Made by a program: the position numbers and the translations under genes
Assembly: GCA_016929795.1 (NCBI GenBank)
Contig: JAFGIA010000116.1
Span: 1 to 35,163 of the forward strand
Source of the DNA: Anaerolineae bacterium
Lineage (GTDB): Bacteria > Chloroflexota > Anaerolineae > JAAYZQ01
Length of the DNA: 35,163 bases
Reading direction: 5' to 3'
The notes under the pieces: model-generated
The model's input: only the letters and a program-made list of their open reading frames with translations
What the model was told of the DNA's origin: nothing
Database searches by the model: none
Shown: in pieces, positions 1 through 8,791 of the stretch
How positions within the stretch are numbered: the first letter of the stretch is position 1
Layout: the number at the start of each line of letters is the position of its first letter

Positions 1-1
1 A

Positions 2-124
2 TACCACCCCAAAACCTTCATCCTCAACACCGAGATCCGCGACCGCCTCTCCCAGGTCATCGTCGGCGAGATCACCCTGGATGAGGCCCTCCAAAAGATC
101 CAGGAAAAGGTGGACGAGCCCTAG
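2..124 (+). CDS. C-terminal end of an ABC transporter solute-binding protein (partial)
   Basis: This frame is open from the window edge for 40 codons to a TAG and reads YHPKTFILNTEIRDRLSQ, then a short helix ending EKVDEP. The mix of a surface segment and a final amphipathic helix of the 'ITLDEALQKIQEKV' kind is typical of the last 40 residues of extracellular sugar-binding proteins. Two CUT1 sugar permease genes follow on the same strand, which fits the usual binding protein, permease, permease order. The rest of the protein, including its lipoprotein signal and the ligand site, lies outside the window, so the sugar cannot be inferred. The call rests mostly on context. Confidence 0.7.
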   Translation, partial: YHPKTFILNTEIRDRLSQVIVGEITLDEALQKIQEKVDEP

Positions 125-160
125 TAGGGCCAGGACCAGGCTAGATCGGAAGGGAATGCT

Positions 161-203
161 CCCAGGCTATTGGCGCCAGCTAGAGGGCGGCCGATAGCCT
201 GGG
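161..203 (+). other. Intercistronic stem-loop between binding-protein and permease genes
   Basis: Bases 161-174 pair with 190-203 in a 14-bp stem with one G-T wobble and a 15-nt loop. It sits in the 122-nt gap between the binding-protein stop and the first permease start. No T-run follows, so it is more likely an RNA-processing, stability or attenuation element than a full terminator. Such elements let the binding protein be made in excess over the permeases. Its function is inferred from position. Confidence 0.55.
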
Positions 204-246
204 GCCCAACCGATCTCTTGTTGATTAGGAGGCAGGAGGCAAGGTC

Positions 247-1272
<1,026 letters not shown>

Positions 1273-1294
1273 GGCCTGCAGAAGGGAGTAGACC

Positions 1295-2383
1295 ATGAGC
1301 GCGAGAACCATGGATTCCACCCAACGAGGCGGCCTCGCGGGCTTTTTGCTGCGTCGCCAGGGAGGCAAAAAGCTATCGACAGCCGATGTGATTACCTATC
1401 TCTACCTGGGCCTGGGCACGCTCTTGATGTTTGGGCCGGTGTTGTGGCTGATCGTATCGTCGTTCAAGCCCATTGAAGGGCTCTACGATTTCCCCCCTAC
1501 GTTCTTGCCCTATCGCCAGGAAACTGTGGAGGTTGAGGGCTATGACAAGCCGCTGGCGGTATACAACGTCACGATGGAGGACGGGAGCGTGCAGCGCCTG
1601 GCTCAGGTAGCAAGAGTTGGGCTGGTGGCACGCATGATCGACCCCAACCAACCGGGCATGAAGCCGATCGACGTCAACCTGGACCAGCGGACACCGGTGC
1701 GGTCCGTTTACTTTAGTGTCAGCAACTATACCGAGGCTGTCCAACGTTTTCCTTTCATGATCTACCTGCGCAATACAGTCGTAGTGACCATCGCGGCGAC
1801 CGTAGTGACCCTGCTCGTCAACAGCATGGCTGGCTTTGGGCTGAGCAAGTACAGATACAAGGGCCGCGACGCCATTTTTCTGGTCATGATCAGCACGCTC
1901 ATGGTCCCGGTCTCGGTGATCCTGATCCCGGCCTTTCTGGTCATCGCCAAGGTGGGATGGGTCAACAGCCTGTGGGGCCTGATCATCCCCGGGGCCGCCA
2001 CGCCGACAGGAGTCTTTTTGCTCCGCCAGTACATGCTCACCATCCCCGACGAACTACTTGAGGCGGCCCGGATCGACGGCGCCAGCGAGTGGCGTATCTA
2101 TTGGCAAATCGTCCTGCCGCTGGCAGCCCCGGCCATTGCGGTGCTGACCATCTTTTCCTTCATGTGGCGCTGGAACGACTTTCTGTGGCCGCTGATCGTG
2201 CTGAGCAGGTCAGAGCTGTTCACCCTCCAGGTAGGGCTGAACGCCTTCCAGGGAGAGCTGAACGTCCAGTGGCACTACATCCTGGCCATGACGGTGCTGA
2301 CCCTGTTGCCCATCACCGTGGTCTTTGCCCTCCTGCAAAAGCACATCACCAGTGGCATTGCCACCACCGGGATGAAGGGCTGA
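1295..2383 (+). CDS. Sugar ABC transporter permease, MalG/UgpE type, with extra external domain
   Basis: This is the second CUT1 permease, 362 residues, 22 nt downstream of the first and preceded by GAAGGGAG. Helix 1 lies at about residues 33-55 and the remaining five run from about residue 150 to the end. The EAA loop starts at E256 (EAARIDGASEWRIYWQIVLP), and the C-terminus ends ITSGIATTGMKG, which is typical of MalG-like subunits. The usual family length is about 270-290 residues. The surplus is an 80-90 residue polar, beta-rich insertion between helices 1 and 2 (about 65-150), which should lie outside the cell. It may contact the binding protein. The substrate cannot be read from the sequence. 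Confidence 0.93.
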   Translation: MSARTMDSTQRGGLAGFLLRRQGGKKLSTADVITYLYLGLGTLLMFGPVLWLIVSSFKPIEGLYDFPPTFLPYRQETVEVEGYDKPLAVYNVTMEDGSVQRLAQVARVGLVARMIDPNQPGMKPIDVNLDQRTPVRSVYFSVSNYTEAVQRFPFMIYLRNTVVVTIAATVVTLLVNSMAGFGLSKYRYKGRDAIFLVMISTLMVPVSVILIPAFLVIAKVGWVNSLWGLIIPGAATPTGVFLLRQYMLTIPDELLEAARIDGASEWRIYWQIVLPLAAPAIAVLTIFSFMWRWNDFLWPLIVLSRSELFTLQVGLNAFQGELNVQWHYILAMTVLTLLPITVVFALLQKHITSGIATTGMKG

Positions 2384-2426
2384 GAAGCCCAGGGTCGCGC
2401 CCTGTCCAAAGGGAGTCTGAGAACCT

Positions 2427-4856
2427 ATGCGCATCACACAACCCAGCCAGGTATCTTTGCTTGACCCTGCTGCTCATCCCCTGGGCTTTGCCGGACAGCG
2501 CAATGAGCGGTTTCAGGTCAGCGTGCTGGAAGAGGATCTGATCCGCGTTCAACACTGGCCCGACGGCCAGCCACGCCTCGATCGTACCTGGCTGATCGTC
2601 GGCCCCGACGGCGATGTGCCCCGGGAGGGCCGTCGCCGGGACGACCTGTCGCCCTTTTCCCTGCCCGGCTTTGACCTGGAGGTTGGCGAGGCGGCGGTTC
2701 GGCTACGTACCCGGCAGCTTGGCCTGGACATCTCACTGCGCGACCTGTGCCTGCGCTGGGCCGATGCCCGCGGCCGCCCCTTTGCCGCCGACCTGAGCGG
2801 GCGAGCTTATGCCCATGACCGCGAATGCCGGGCAGTTTATCACTACCTGGAGCGCCGCCCGGACGAGCACTATTATGGCTTTGGCGAGCGCGCTGGCCCC
2901 CTGGACAAAGCAGGGCGGAGAATGCGCATGTTCAACCTCGACGCGCTAGGCTATGACGCCCAGCACGGCGATCCGCTCTACAAGCATTTCCCCTTCTACA
3001 TCACCTTCCTGCCCGACTTGCAGGTCGCCTACGGTTTACTCTACGACAACCTGGCGACGACCGTGTTCGACATGGGGTGCGAGGTGGATAACTACTACCC
3101 ACCCTATCGCTACTACCGGGCCGACGATGGCGATGTGGATTACTATCTCATCTACGGGCCGACTATCGAGGAGGTGGTTAAAAAGCTCTCGACCCTGACG
3201 GGTCACATGGCCCTGCCACCGCGTTGGTCGCTGGGTTACCTGGGTTCGACCATGACTTACACCGAGGCACCCGACGCCCAGGCGCAACTCGAACAGTTCG
3301 TGGAGCTGTGTAACGCGCACCGCATCCCGTGCGATCTGTTTCACCTCTCGTCTGGCTATAGTGCCAGCGACGAGGGGAAACGGTACGTCTTTACCTGGAA
3401 CCGGAACAAGATTCCCGATCCCAGGGGGCTGGCCCATGATTTCCACCAGGCGGGCATCCGGCTGGCAGCCAACATCAAGCCCTGCCTGCTGACCGACCAC
3501 CCCCGCTACAGTGAGGTAGCCGCGCTGGGCGGCTTTATCCAGGCTGCCGACGTGGACGAGCCGGAGCTAAGCGCCTTCTGGGGCGGACACGGCGCGCACA
3601 TTGATTTTACGAATCCCGTCGCCTACGAGTGGTGGCGGCAGCAGGTCCTCGATTGCCTCCTGGCCTTGGGGATAGACGCCACCTGGAACGACAACAACGA
3701 GTACACCATATGGGATGACAAGGCCCGCTGCGTGGGTTTTGGCCAGCCGCTGCCGGTGGGGCTGGTCCGCCCTCTGCACCCCCTGTTGATGGCTCGTGCT
3801 TCTCGTGAGGCCCAGTTGCAATCCCGCCCCGACCAACGCCCCTACCTCATCTCCCGTTCCGGCTGCCCCGGTATCCAGCGCTACGCTCAGACCTGGTCGG
3901 GTGACAATGCGACCTCGTGGCACAGCCTGCGCTACAACATCCCCATGGGCCTGGGTCTCAGCCTGTCGGGTGCGCCCAACACCGGGCACGACGTGGGCGG
4001 CTTTACCGGACACCGGCCGGAGCCGGAGCTGTTTGTCCGCTGGGTCCAGAATGGCGTCTTTCATCCTCGCTTTACCATCCACTCGTGGAACACCGACGGC
4101 ACCGTCAACGAGCCCTGGATGTACCCCGAGGTACTGCCCATCATACGCCAGGCCATCGAGTTTCGCTACCGGCTGCTGCCCTACCTGTACACGCTCTGTT
4201 TCGAGGCAGCCCGATCGGGGCGGCCCATGATCCGTCCACTGGTCTACCAGTTTCAAGATCCCCGCTGCCATACCGAGTCTTTTGATTTTATGATGGGGCC
4301 GAACCTGTTGGTAGCCTCCGTCCTGGAGCCAGGCGCCCGGACCCGCTCCCTCTACCTGCCCGACGCCGGCGACTGGTGCGATTTTCACAGCGGGCGGTGG
4401 TACAGTGGGGGGCAGGTGATCGAGGCTGAGGCTCCCCTGGAGCACATCCCGCTCTTTGTCCCGGCCGGTGGCATCCTTCCTTTGGGCAAGCTGATGCGCC
4501 ACGTCGGGGAACAACCCGATAACGTGCGCCAGGTCCACGTCTTTCCCCATCCCCACCGGGGGCGGGGCGAGTTCACCCTGATCGAGGACGACGGCATCAG
4601 CCTGGGCTATCAACGAGGCGAGTACGCCGAGGTCAGGCTAGAAGTTGTGGCCGAGTCGGAATGCATATCACTGCGCGTCGCTCTGCCTCACCGCGGGTAT
4701 CCGCTGCCATACACCGAGCTCGAGATTATCCTCCCGGCGGGTGAGGGCCGCCGGGTGGCGGGCGTGGCAGGCACCGAGATCGAGGCTGTCCAGGACGGGC
4801 GGCGGCGCGTTAGGATCCCGGTGCCGGGCCAACCATCAGAAGGAGAACCTGGGTGA
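2427..4856 (+). CDS. Glycoside hydrolase family 31 (alpha-glycosidase)
   Basis: This 809-residue retaining alpha-glycosidase has the GH31 N-terminal beta-sandwich (to about residue 240), a (beta/alpha)8 barrel (about 250-590) and C-terminal beta domains. The nucleophile is D422 in TWNDNNEY and the acid/base is D493 in TWSGDN, preceded by the RSGCPGIQRYAQ strand. There is no signal peptide, so it should act in the cytoplasm on imported oligosaccharides or glycosides, consistent with the ABC permeases upstream. The NDNNE nucleophile motif and the SSGYSASDEGKRYVFTWN loop belong to a poorly defined GH31 branch, not to the typical alpha-glucosidase WNDMNE branch. I do not see the sulfoquinovosidase pattern either. 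The aglycone and sugar are therefore unknown. Its stop TGA overlaps a GTG by 4 nt. Confidence 0.93.
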   Translation: MRITQPSQVSLLDPAAHPLGFAGQRNERFQVSVLEEDLIRVQHWPDGQPRLDRTWLIVGPDGDVPREGRRRDDLSPFSLPGFDLEVGEAAVRLRTRQLGLDISLRDLCLRWADARGRPFAADLSGRAYAHDRECRAVYHYLERRPDEHYYGFGERAGPLDKAGRRMRMFNLDALGYDAQHGDPLYKHFPFYITFLPDLQVAYGLLYDNLATTVFDMGCEVDNYYPPYRYYRADDGDVDYYLIYGPTIEEVVKKLSTLTGHMALPPRWSLGYLGSTMTYTEAPDAQAQLEQFVELCNAHRIPCDLFHLSSGYSASDEGKRYVFTWNRNKIPDPRGLAHDFHQAGIRLAANIKPCLLTDHPRYSEVAALGGFIQAADVDEPELSAFWGGHGAHIDFTNPVAYEWWRQQVLDCLLALGIDATWNDNNEYTIWDDKARCVGFGQPLPVGLVRPLHPLLMARASREAQLQSRPDQRPYLISRSGCPGIQRYAQTWSGDNATSWHSLRYNIPMGLGLSLSGAPNTGHDVGGFTGHRPEPELFVRWVQNGVFHPRFTIHSWNTDGTVNEPWMYPEVLPIIRQAIEFRYRLLPYLYTLCFEAARSGRPMIRPLVYQFQDPRCHTESFDFMMGPNLLVASVLEPGARTRSLYLPDAGDWCDFHSGRWYSGGQVIEAEAPLEHIPLFVPAGGILPLGKLMRHVGEQPDNVRQVHVFPHPHRGRGEFTLIEDDGISLGYQRGEYAEVRLEVVAESECISLRVALPHRGYPLPYTELEIILPAGEGRRVAGVAGTEIEAVQDGRRRVRIPVPGQPSEGEPG

Positions 4857-4891
4857 CGACCAAGACCGCACCTGCCGCAAAACAGCCATGA
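4853..4891 (+). other. Possible 12-codon coupled leader ORF, or a frameshifted N-terminus of the YeiH gene
   Basis: A GTG at 4853 overlaps the GH31 stop as GTGA and follows AAGGAG at 4840-4845. It opens a 12-codon frame (VTTKTAPAAKQP) whose TGA (4889-4891) overlaps an ATG at 4888 as ATGA. The residues look like a normal cytosolic N-terminus for the next protein. So this is either a tiny coupling peptide or a sign that the YeiH gene starts here and is broken by a small indel. Neither can be settled from one sequence. Confidence 0.3.
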
Positions 4892-6084
4892 GGAGAAATC
4901 ATTCTGTCACTGGTCGGAACATGATCAAACCCACACGCCAGATGAGTGCTTTGGAGACAAGTCTGCTGGGCGTGCGCCTCAACCAGGTCCCCAGCCTGCT
5001 GCCCGGACTGTTAATGGCCGGCCTACTCGCCTGGGTTAGCGTCTGGCTGAGCGAATACATCGGCGTCAGCCTCCTCGGTTTTGACAAGACGCCTGTATCG
5101 CCGGTGATGCTGACTATCCTGATGGGCCTGATCCTGGGTGCCACGGTGCCCATGCCCAAGGTGCTCCAGCCTGGCCTCGGCTTTACGGTGAAGAAGGTCC
5201 TGCGCCTGGGCATCATTCTGCTGGGCATACGCCTGACGATCTTTGACGTGTTTCGTCTCGGCGCCTATGGCGTGCCCATCGTGCTGTTCTGCCTCCTCGG
5301 CGCGCTGCTGGTGACCACGCGCATCAACAACTGGCTCAAGTTGCCCGAGCGGCTGGGCGCGCTCATCGCCGTAGGCACCAGCATCTGCGGCGTGTCGGCC
5401 ATCGTCGCTACTGGTCCAGCCATAGACGCCAAGGATGAGGAAGTCGCCTATGCCGTGGCGGTCATCACGATCTTTGGGCTGTTTGCGACGATCGTGTACC
5501 CCTTCCTGGCAAATGGCATCTTTCCCAATGAAGCGCTCCGTGCTGGGCTCTTTCTGGGCACTTCAGTCCATGATACATCCCAGGTTATCGGCGCTGCCAA
5601 GGCATATGCTGACGTTTTCTCAGCGCCGGCCGCGCTTGACATAGCCGCGGTCACCAAGCTGGTGCGCAACGTCTTTATGGCCATCGTCATTCCCTTTGTA
5701 GCCTTGTGGTACTCTCGCAGAGCACAAGGGCAAGGCAAGCCCGGCGGCATGAAGGTCAGTTTTCTCGAGCTGCTGCCCCTGTTTGTTGTGGGGTTCCTGG
5801 CCCTGGCCATGATCCGCTCCATCGGCGATGCAGGCATCAACACGGGTGGCATCGCCTTTGGCTTGTGGGACAGCACGGCCTGGGAGGATGTACATTGCTC
5901 TATCAAGGACTGGGCGGAAAACCTGATGGTTGTGGCCCTGGCCGGCGTCGGGCTCAGCACCAACTTTCGAGCCTTCAAGGGCTTGGGCATCAAGCCTTTC
6001 CTGGCCGGCCTGGGCGCCGCCCTGATCGTGGGCATCGTGAGCTTTGTCGCCATTTCCCTGTTTGGGGGCCTGGTGACGCTGTAG
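4888..6084 (+). CDS. YeiH/UPF0324 family putative sulfate (anion) exporter
   Basis: This polytopic membrane protein of about 398 residues has ten or so hydrophobic helices and the family hallmarks GTSICGVSAI (about residue 165) and GTSVHDTSQVIGAA (about residue 230). Families of this type are annotated as putative sulfate exporters, and members have been proposed to export sulfate or sulfite in sulfonate-degradation clusters. The transported ion here is inferred. Two starts are possible: ATG 4888, coupled by ATGA to a mini-ORF, or ATG 4921 (387 residues), which lies nearer the conserved start of the family but has no close Shine-Dalgarno. The reading frame is open further upstream, but that part only shadows the GH31 gene. 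Its place between a glycosidase and an aldehyde oxidoreductase suggests removal of an anionic end product of the same pathway. Confidence 0.85.
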   Translation: MRRNHSVTGRNMIKPTRQMSALETSLLGVRLNQVPSLLPGLLMAGLLAWVSVWLSEYIGVSLLGFDKTPVSPVMLTILMGLILGATVPMPKVLQPGLGFTVKKVLRLGIILLGIRLTIFDVFRLGAYGVPIVLFCLLGALLVTTRINNWLKLPERLGALIAVGTSICGVSAIVATGPAIDAKDEEVAYAVAVITIFGLFATIVYPFLANGIFPNEALRAGLFLGTSVHDTSQVIGAAKAYADVFSAPAALDIAAVTKLVRNVFMAIVIPFVALWYSRRAQGQGKPGGMKVSFLELLPLFVVGFLALAMIRSIGDAGINTGGIAFGLWDSTAWEDVHCSIKDWAENLMVVALAGVGLSTNFRAFKGLGIKPFLAGLGAALIVGIVSFVAISLFGGLVTL

Positions 6085-6148
6085 CATAACCTGTAGAGAC
6101 GGGGAACGAGTCCTGGTTGGATTCGACCCTCTAGAATGGGGCAGGTCT

Positions 6149-8038
6149 ATGTCATCTGTATATGCAGGACAATACTTAAAGATCGATCTGGATTCCGGTG
6201 ACGTGCACGCCGTGCCCATCTCGGACGCGGATGTACCAAAGTTCTTTCTTGGAAGCGGATATGCAGCCAAGCTCTATGCTGAGGAGATGGAGCCGGAGGT
6301 CGGGCCGCTGGATCCACGCAACCCTATCTACATTTTTAACGGGCTCCTGTCCGGCACCTTTGCCCCCACCGGCTGCCGGAGCAGTTGGTGTGGGCGCAGC
6401 CCATTGACCGGCATCTGGAACGAGGCCAACGTGGGCGGCCACTTTGGCGCCGAGCTGCGTGCTGCCGGTTTAGATGGCCTGGTCATCTCCGGGCGGGCGG
6501 AGCAGCCGGTCTATCTCTACCTCCACGACGGCACCGCCGAGGTCCGCGACGCGGGCCTCCTGTGGGGCATGGACACCTTTGAGACCCATGACCGGCTGCT
6601 GGCCGAGACCGATGCCAAGGCCCGCGCCGCCGTCATCGGCCCGGTGGGCGAGGCGCTGGTGCACTTTGCCGCGGTGATACAGGGCGGCCGCAGCCACAGC
6701 CGGGCGGCCGGCCGGGGCGGCATCGGCGCCATGTTGGGCAGCAAGCGGCTCAAGGGCATCGTCGCCCACGGCCGGGAGCGGCCGGCCTATGCCGACCGGC
6801 AGGCGTTCAGCGCCCTGGTGCGGGAGCTGACGCCCTGCATCCGCGACGGCTCCAAGGGCGCATCGATGTACGGCACGGCGGGTGGCATGTCGGGCACCGA
6901 GTTCACCGGCGACCTGCCCATCCACAACTGGCAGGGCGGTTCCTGGGAAGAGGGGGCGGCGGCCATCTCCGGCCAGACCCTCCACGAAACGTACTGGGTC
7001 AAAGACACCCACTGCCACGCCTGCCCCATCGGCTGCGGCAAGGCGATCGAGATCGATGCAGGACCCTACGCCGGGGTGCGCGGCGAGGGGCCCGAGTACG
7101 AGACACTGGCCGGCTTTGGGGCCATGCTCAAGATCGACGACCTGGCGGCCGTCAGCCGGGCCAACGACCTGTGCAATCGCCTGGGGTTGGACACGATCAG
7201 CACCTCGTCGACAATCGCCTTTGCCTTCGAGGCATTCGAGAACGGCCTCATCACCGCCGACGAAATCCGGCCGGACGACGAAGCGGAGGGCCGGCCCCTG
7301 GCCTGGGGCGACGCAGCGGGCATGCTCAAGCTGATTGAACTGATCGCGGCGCGGCGCGGCGCAGGCCGCTACCTGGCCGACGGCGTGCGGGCGGCGGCGG
7401 CACACCTGGGCCGCGGCGCCGATGCCTATGCCATCCACGTCAAGGGCCTGGAGATGGCCTACCACGATCCGCGCGCTTTTTTTTCAATGGCGGCCAACTA
7501 TGCCACTGCCAACCGGGGCGCCTGCCACCTGGAGGCGCTGAGCTACTGGCCGATGTACGGCGTCGACGCCTCCTCCTGGGCGCCAGAGCCGTACGACCGT
7601 TTCGACGACGAGGGCGCTGGCCGGCAGGCGGCCGCCTTCCAGGACTATTTGTCGCTCTACAACCCGCTGGGGCTGTGCAAATTCATCGGCAAGGTGGGCC
7701 TGAGCCCCGAGATGCTGGGCCGGCTTGTCCAGGCCGCGGCCGGCTGGGCGCTGGACGGCGAGCAGATGATGCGTACCGGCGAGCGCATTTTCAACCTAAA
7801 GCGCCTGATCAACAACCGGCTGGGCATCACCCGCGCCGACGACACGCTGCCGCGGCGGCTGCTGACCCAGGCCCGCCCCTCAGGGCAGGCGGAGGGCCGG
7901 CTGCCCAACCTGGAACTGATGCTGGAGGAGTACTATGAGGTCCGTGGCTGGCTGCCCGATGGGCGACCCTCGCCGGAGCGGCTGCAAGCACTCGGCCTGG
8001 ATAAAATGGAGGGAAAAGATGAAATTCTTTTTGGATAG
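6149..8038 (+). CDS. Tungsten-dependent aldehyde:ferredoxin oxidoreductase (AOR family)
   Basis: This 629-residue protein is close to the usual 600-630 length. The AOR N-terminal domain (about residues 1-210) shows the pterin-binding pattern (FNGLLSGTFAPTG, SRAAGRGGIGAMLGSKRLK). The [4Fe-4S] ligands are C289, C292 and C296 (CHACPIGC) and the distal C510 (NPLGLCKF). GPEYETLAGFGA and DLCNRLGLDTIS complete the family signature. Such enzymes oxidise an aldehyde to the carboxylic acid in the cytoplasm and reduce ferredoxin. The subfamily and aldehyde are unknown. In this cluster the product of the overlapping transaldolase (a 3-carbon aldehyde) is a natural candidate. The last 20 nt overlap the transaldolase start, so the two are translationally linked. 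Third-position GC is clearly higher than in the permease genes upstream. Confidence 0.92.
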   Translation: MSSVYAGQYLKIDLDSGDVHAVPISDADVPKFFLGSGYAAKLYAEEMEPEVGPLDPRNPIYIFNGLLSGTFAPTGCRSSWCGRSPLTGIWNEANVGGHFGAELRAAGLDGLVISGRAEQPVYLYLHDGTAEVRDAGLLWGMDTFETHDRLLAETDAKARAAVIGPVGEALVHFAAVIQGGRSHSRAAGRGGIGAMLGSKRLKGIVAHGRERPAYADRQAFSALVRELTPCIRDGSKGASMYGTAGGMSGTEFTGDLPIHNWQGGSWEEGAAAISGQTLHETYWVKDTHCHACPIGCGKAIEIDAGPYAGVRGEGPEYETLAGFGAMLKIDDLAAVSRANDLCNRLGLDTISTSSTIAFAFEAFENGLITADEIRPDDEAEGRPLAWGDAAGMLKLIELIAARRGAGRYLADGVRAAAAHLGRGADAYAIHVKGLEMAYHDPRAFFSMAANYATANRGACHLEALSYWPMYGVDASSWAPEPYDRFDDEGAGRQAAAFQDYLSLYNPLGLCKFIGKVGLSPEMLGRLVQAAAGWALDGEQMMRTGERIFNLKRLINNRLGITRADDTLPRRLLTQARPSGQAEGRLPNLELMLEEYYEVRGWLPDGRPSPERLQALGLDKMEGKDEILFG

Positions 8039-8681
8039 CGCGCTGGTCGACGAGATCGTTCACGCGCTAGAGATGTGGCACATCGACGGCGTGACGACCA
8101 ACCCGCGCCACGTCAGCGTGGCGGGCAAGCCCTTTCTGACCACCGCCCGCGATATTGCCGCCCTGTTCGAGGGGACCGACAAGGCCATCTCGGTGGAGGT
8201 CAACCCCCACCACGACGACTACCGGGCCATGACGGCCGAGGCGCAGGCGCTGGCGGCGATCAGTCCCAACTTTGTGATCAAGCTGCCGGCCACCGAGGCC
8301 GGGTTCAAGGCAGTGGCCGTGCTCAAAAAAGAGGGCATCCGCAGTAACCTGACCCTCGCCTTTTCGGCCGGGCAGGCGCTGCAGGCCATGCGCATGGGCG
8401 CCTATTTCGTCTCGCCCTTTATCGGCTGGAAAGAGTCGAACGCCGAAGAGACGAGGCGCCTGATCGAGGAGATTGTGGCCATCCGCGACAACTATGGGTA
8501 CACGACCGAGATCCTTGTCGCCGCCGTGCGCAACGGCCGGCAGATCGTGGACGCCGCCGTCGCCGGGGCCGACATCGTCACCGCCGGCTTTGCCGTCTAC
8601 CGCGACCTCTTTGACCATCCCTACACCCACGTCGGCCTGGCCAAGTTCTGCTCGTTCTGGGACCAGACCCCCTACGAGTAG
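8019..8681 (+). CDS. FSA/TalC-type transaldolase, possibly sulfofructose transaldolase-like
   Basis: This class I aldolase of 220 residues has the fructose-6-phosphate aldolase/small transaldolase fold. The Schiff-base lysine is K88 (FVIKLPATEAG). The strand-1 motif is DGVTTNPRH with R30 where ordinary FSA proteins have a small residue, and the loop after strand 5 reads SPFIGWKES (W137, K138). GVTTNPRH and ISVEVNPH recall the transaldolase of the sulfo-TAL route of sulfoquinovose breakdown, which splits 6-deoxy-6-sulfofructose and releases sulfolactaldehyde. That match is from memory, not from an alignment. A plain sugar-phosphate aldolase is the alternative. The start at ATG 8019 is set by GGAGG seven bases upstream and lies 20 nt inside the AOR gene. 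Confidence 0.85.
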   Translation: MKFFLDSALVDEIVHALEMWHIDGVTTNPRHVSVAGKPFLTTARDIAALFEGTDKAISVEVNPHHDDYRAMTAEAQALAAISPNFVIKLPATEAGFKAVAVLKKEGIRSNLTLAFSAGQALQAMRMGAYFVSPFIGWKESNAEETRRLIEEIVAIRDNYGYTTEILVAAVRNGRQIVDAAVAGADIVTAGFAVYRDLFDHPYTHVGLAKFCSFWDQTPYE

Positions 8682-8727
8682 CATCGTCACGCGGCCAAAA
8701 AGTTGAGTGGCGACGCAGGTGCAGACC

Positions 8728-8745
8728 GCCCCCGGGAAGGGGGGC
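8728..8745 (+). other. Small GC hairpin between transaldolase and GH4 genes
   Basis: GCCCCC (8728-8733) pairs with GGGGGC (8740-8745) around a 6-nt loop in the 110-nt gap. There is no T-run. It may stabilise or separate mRNA segments. No promoter is evident in the gap. Confidence 0.3.
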
Positions 8746-8791
8746 TGAAGCCATCAGGGCTCACAATGACAAGTGCCGATGGGAGAGAAAT

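Noticed and set aside
3567..4613. 348-codon open frame antisense to the GH31 gene
   Set aside because: No recognisable domain or Shine-Dalgarno, and the sense strand has clear GH31 catalytic motifs.
2427..4856. Assignment of the GH31 as a classical sulfoquinovosidase
   Set aside because: The loop and nucleophile contexts (NDNNEY, SSGYSASDEGKRY) do not match the pattern I know for that group, so the sulfosugar idea does not rest on this gene.
4645..4887. N-terminal extension of the YeiH protein by about 80 residues into the GH31 gene
   Set aside because: The extra residues are arginine/serine-rich shadow translation of GH31 codons and precede the normal family start.
6117..6137. Promoter before the AOR gene (TTGGAT and TAGAAT)
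   Set aside because: The spacer is only 9 nt, too short for a sigma-70-type promoter.
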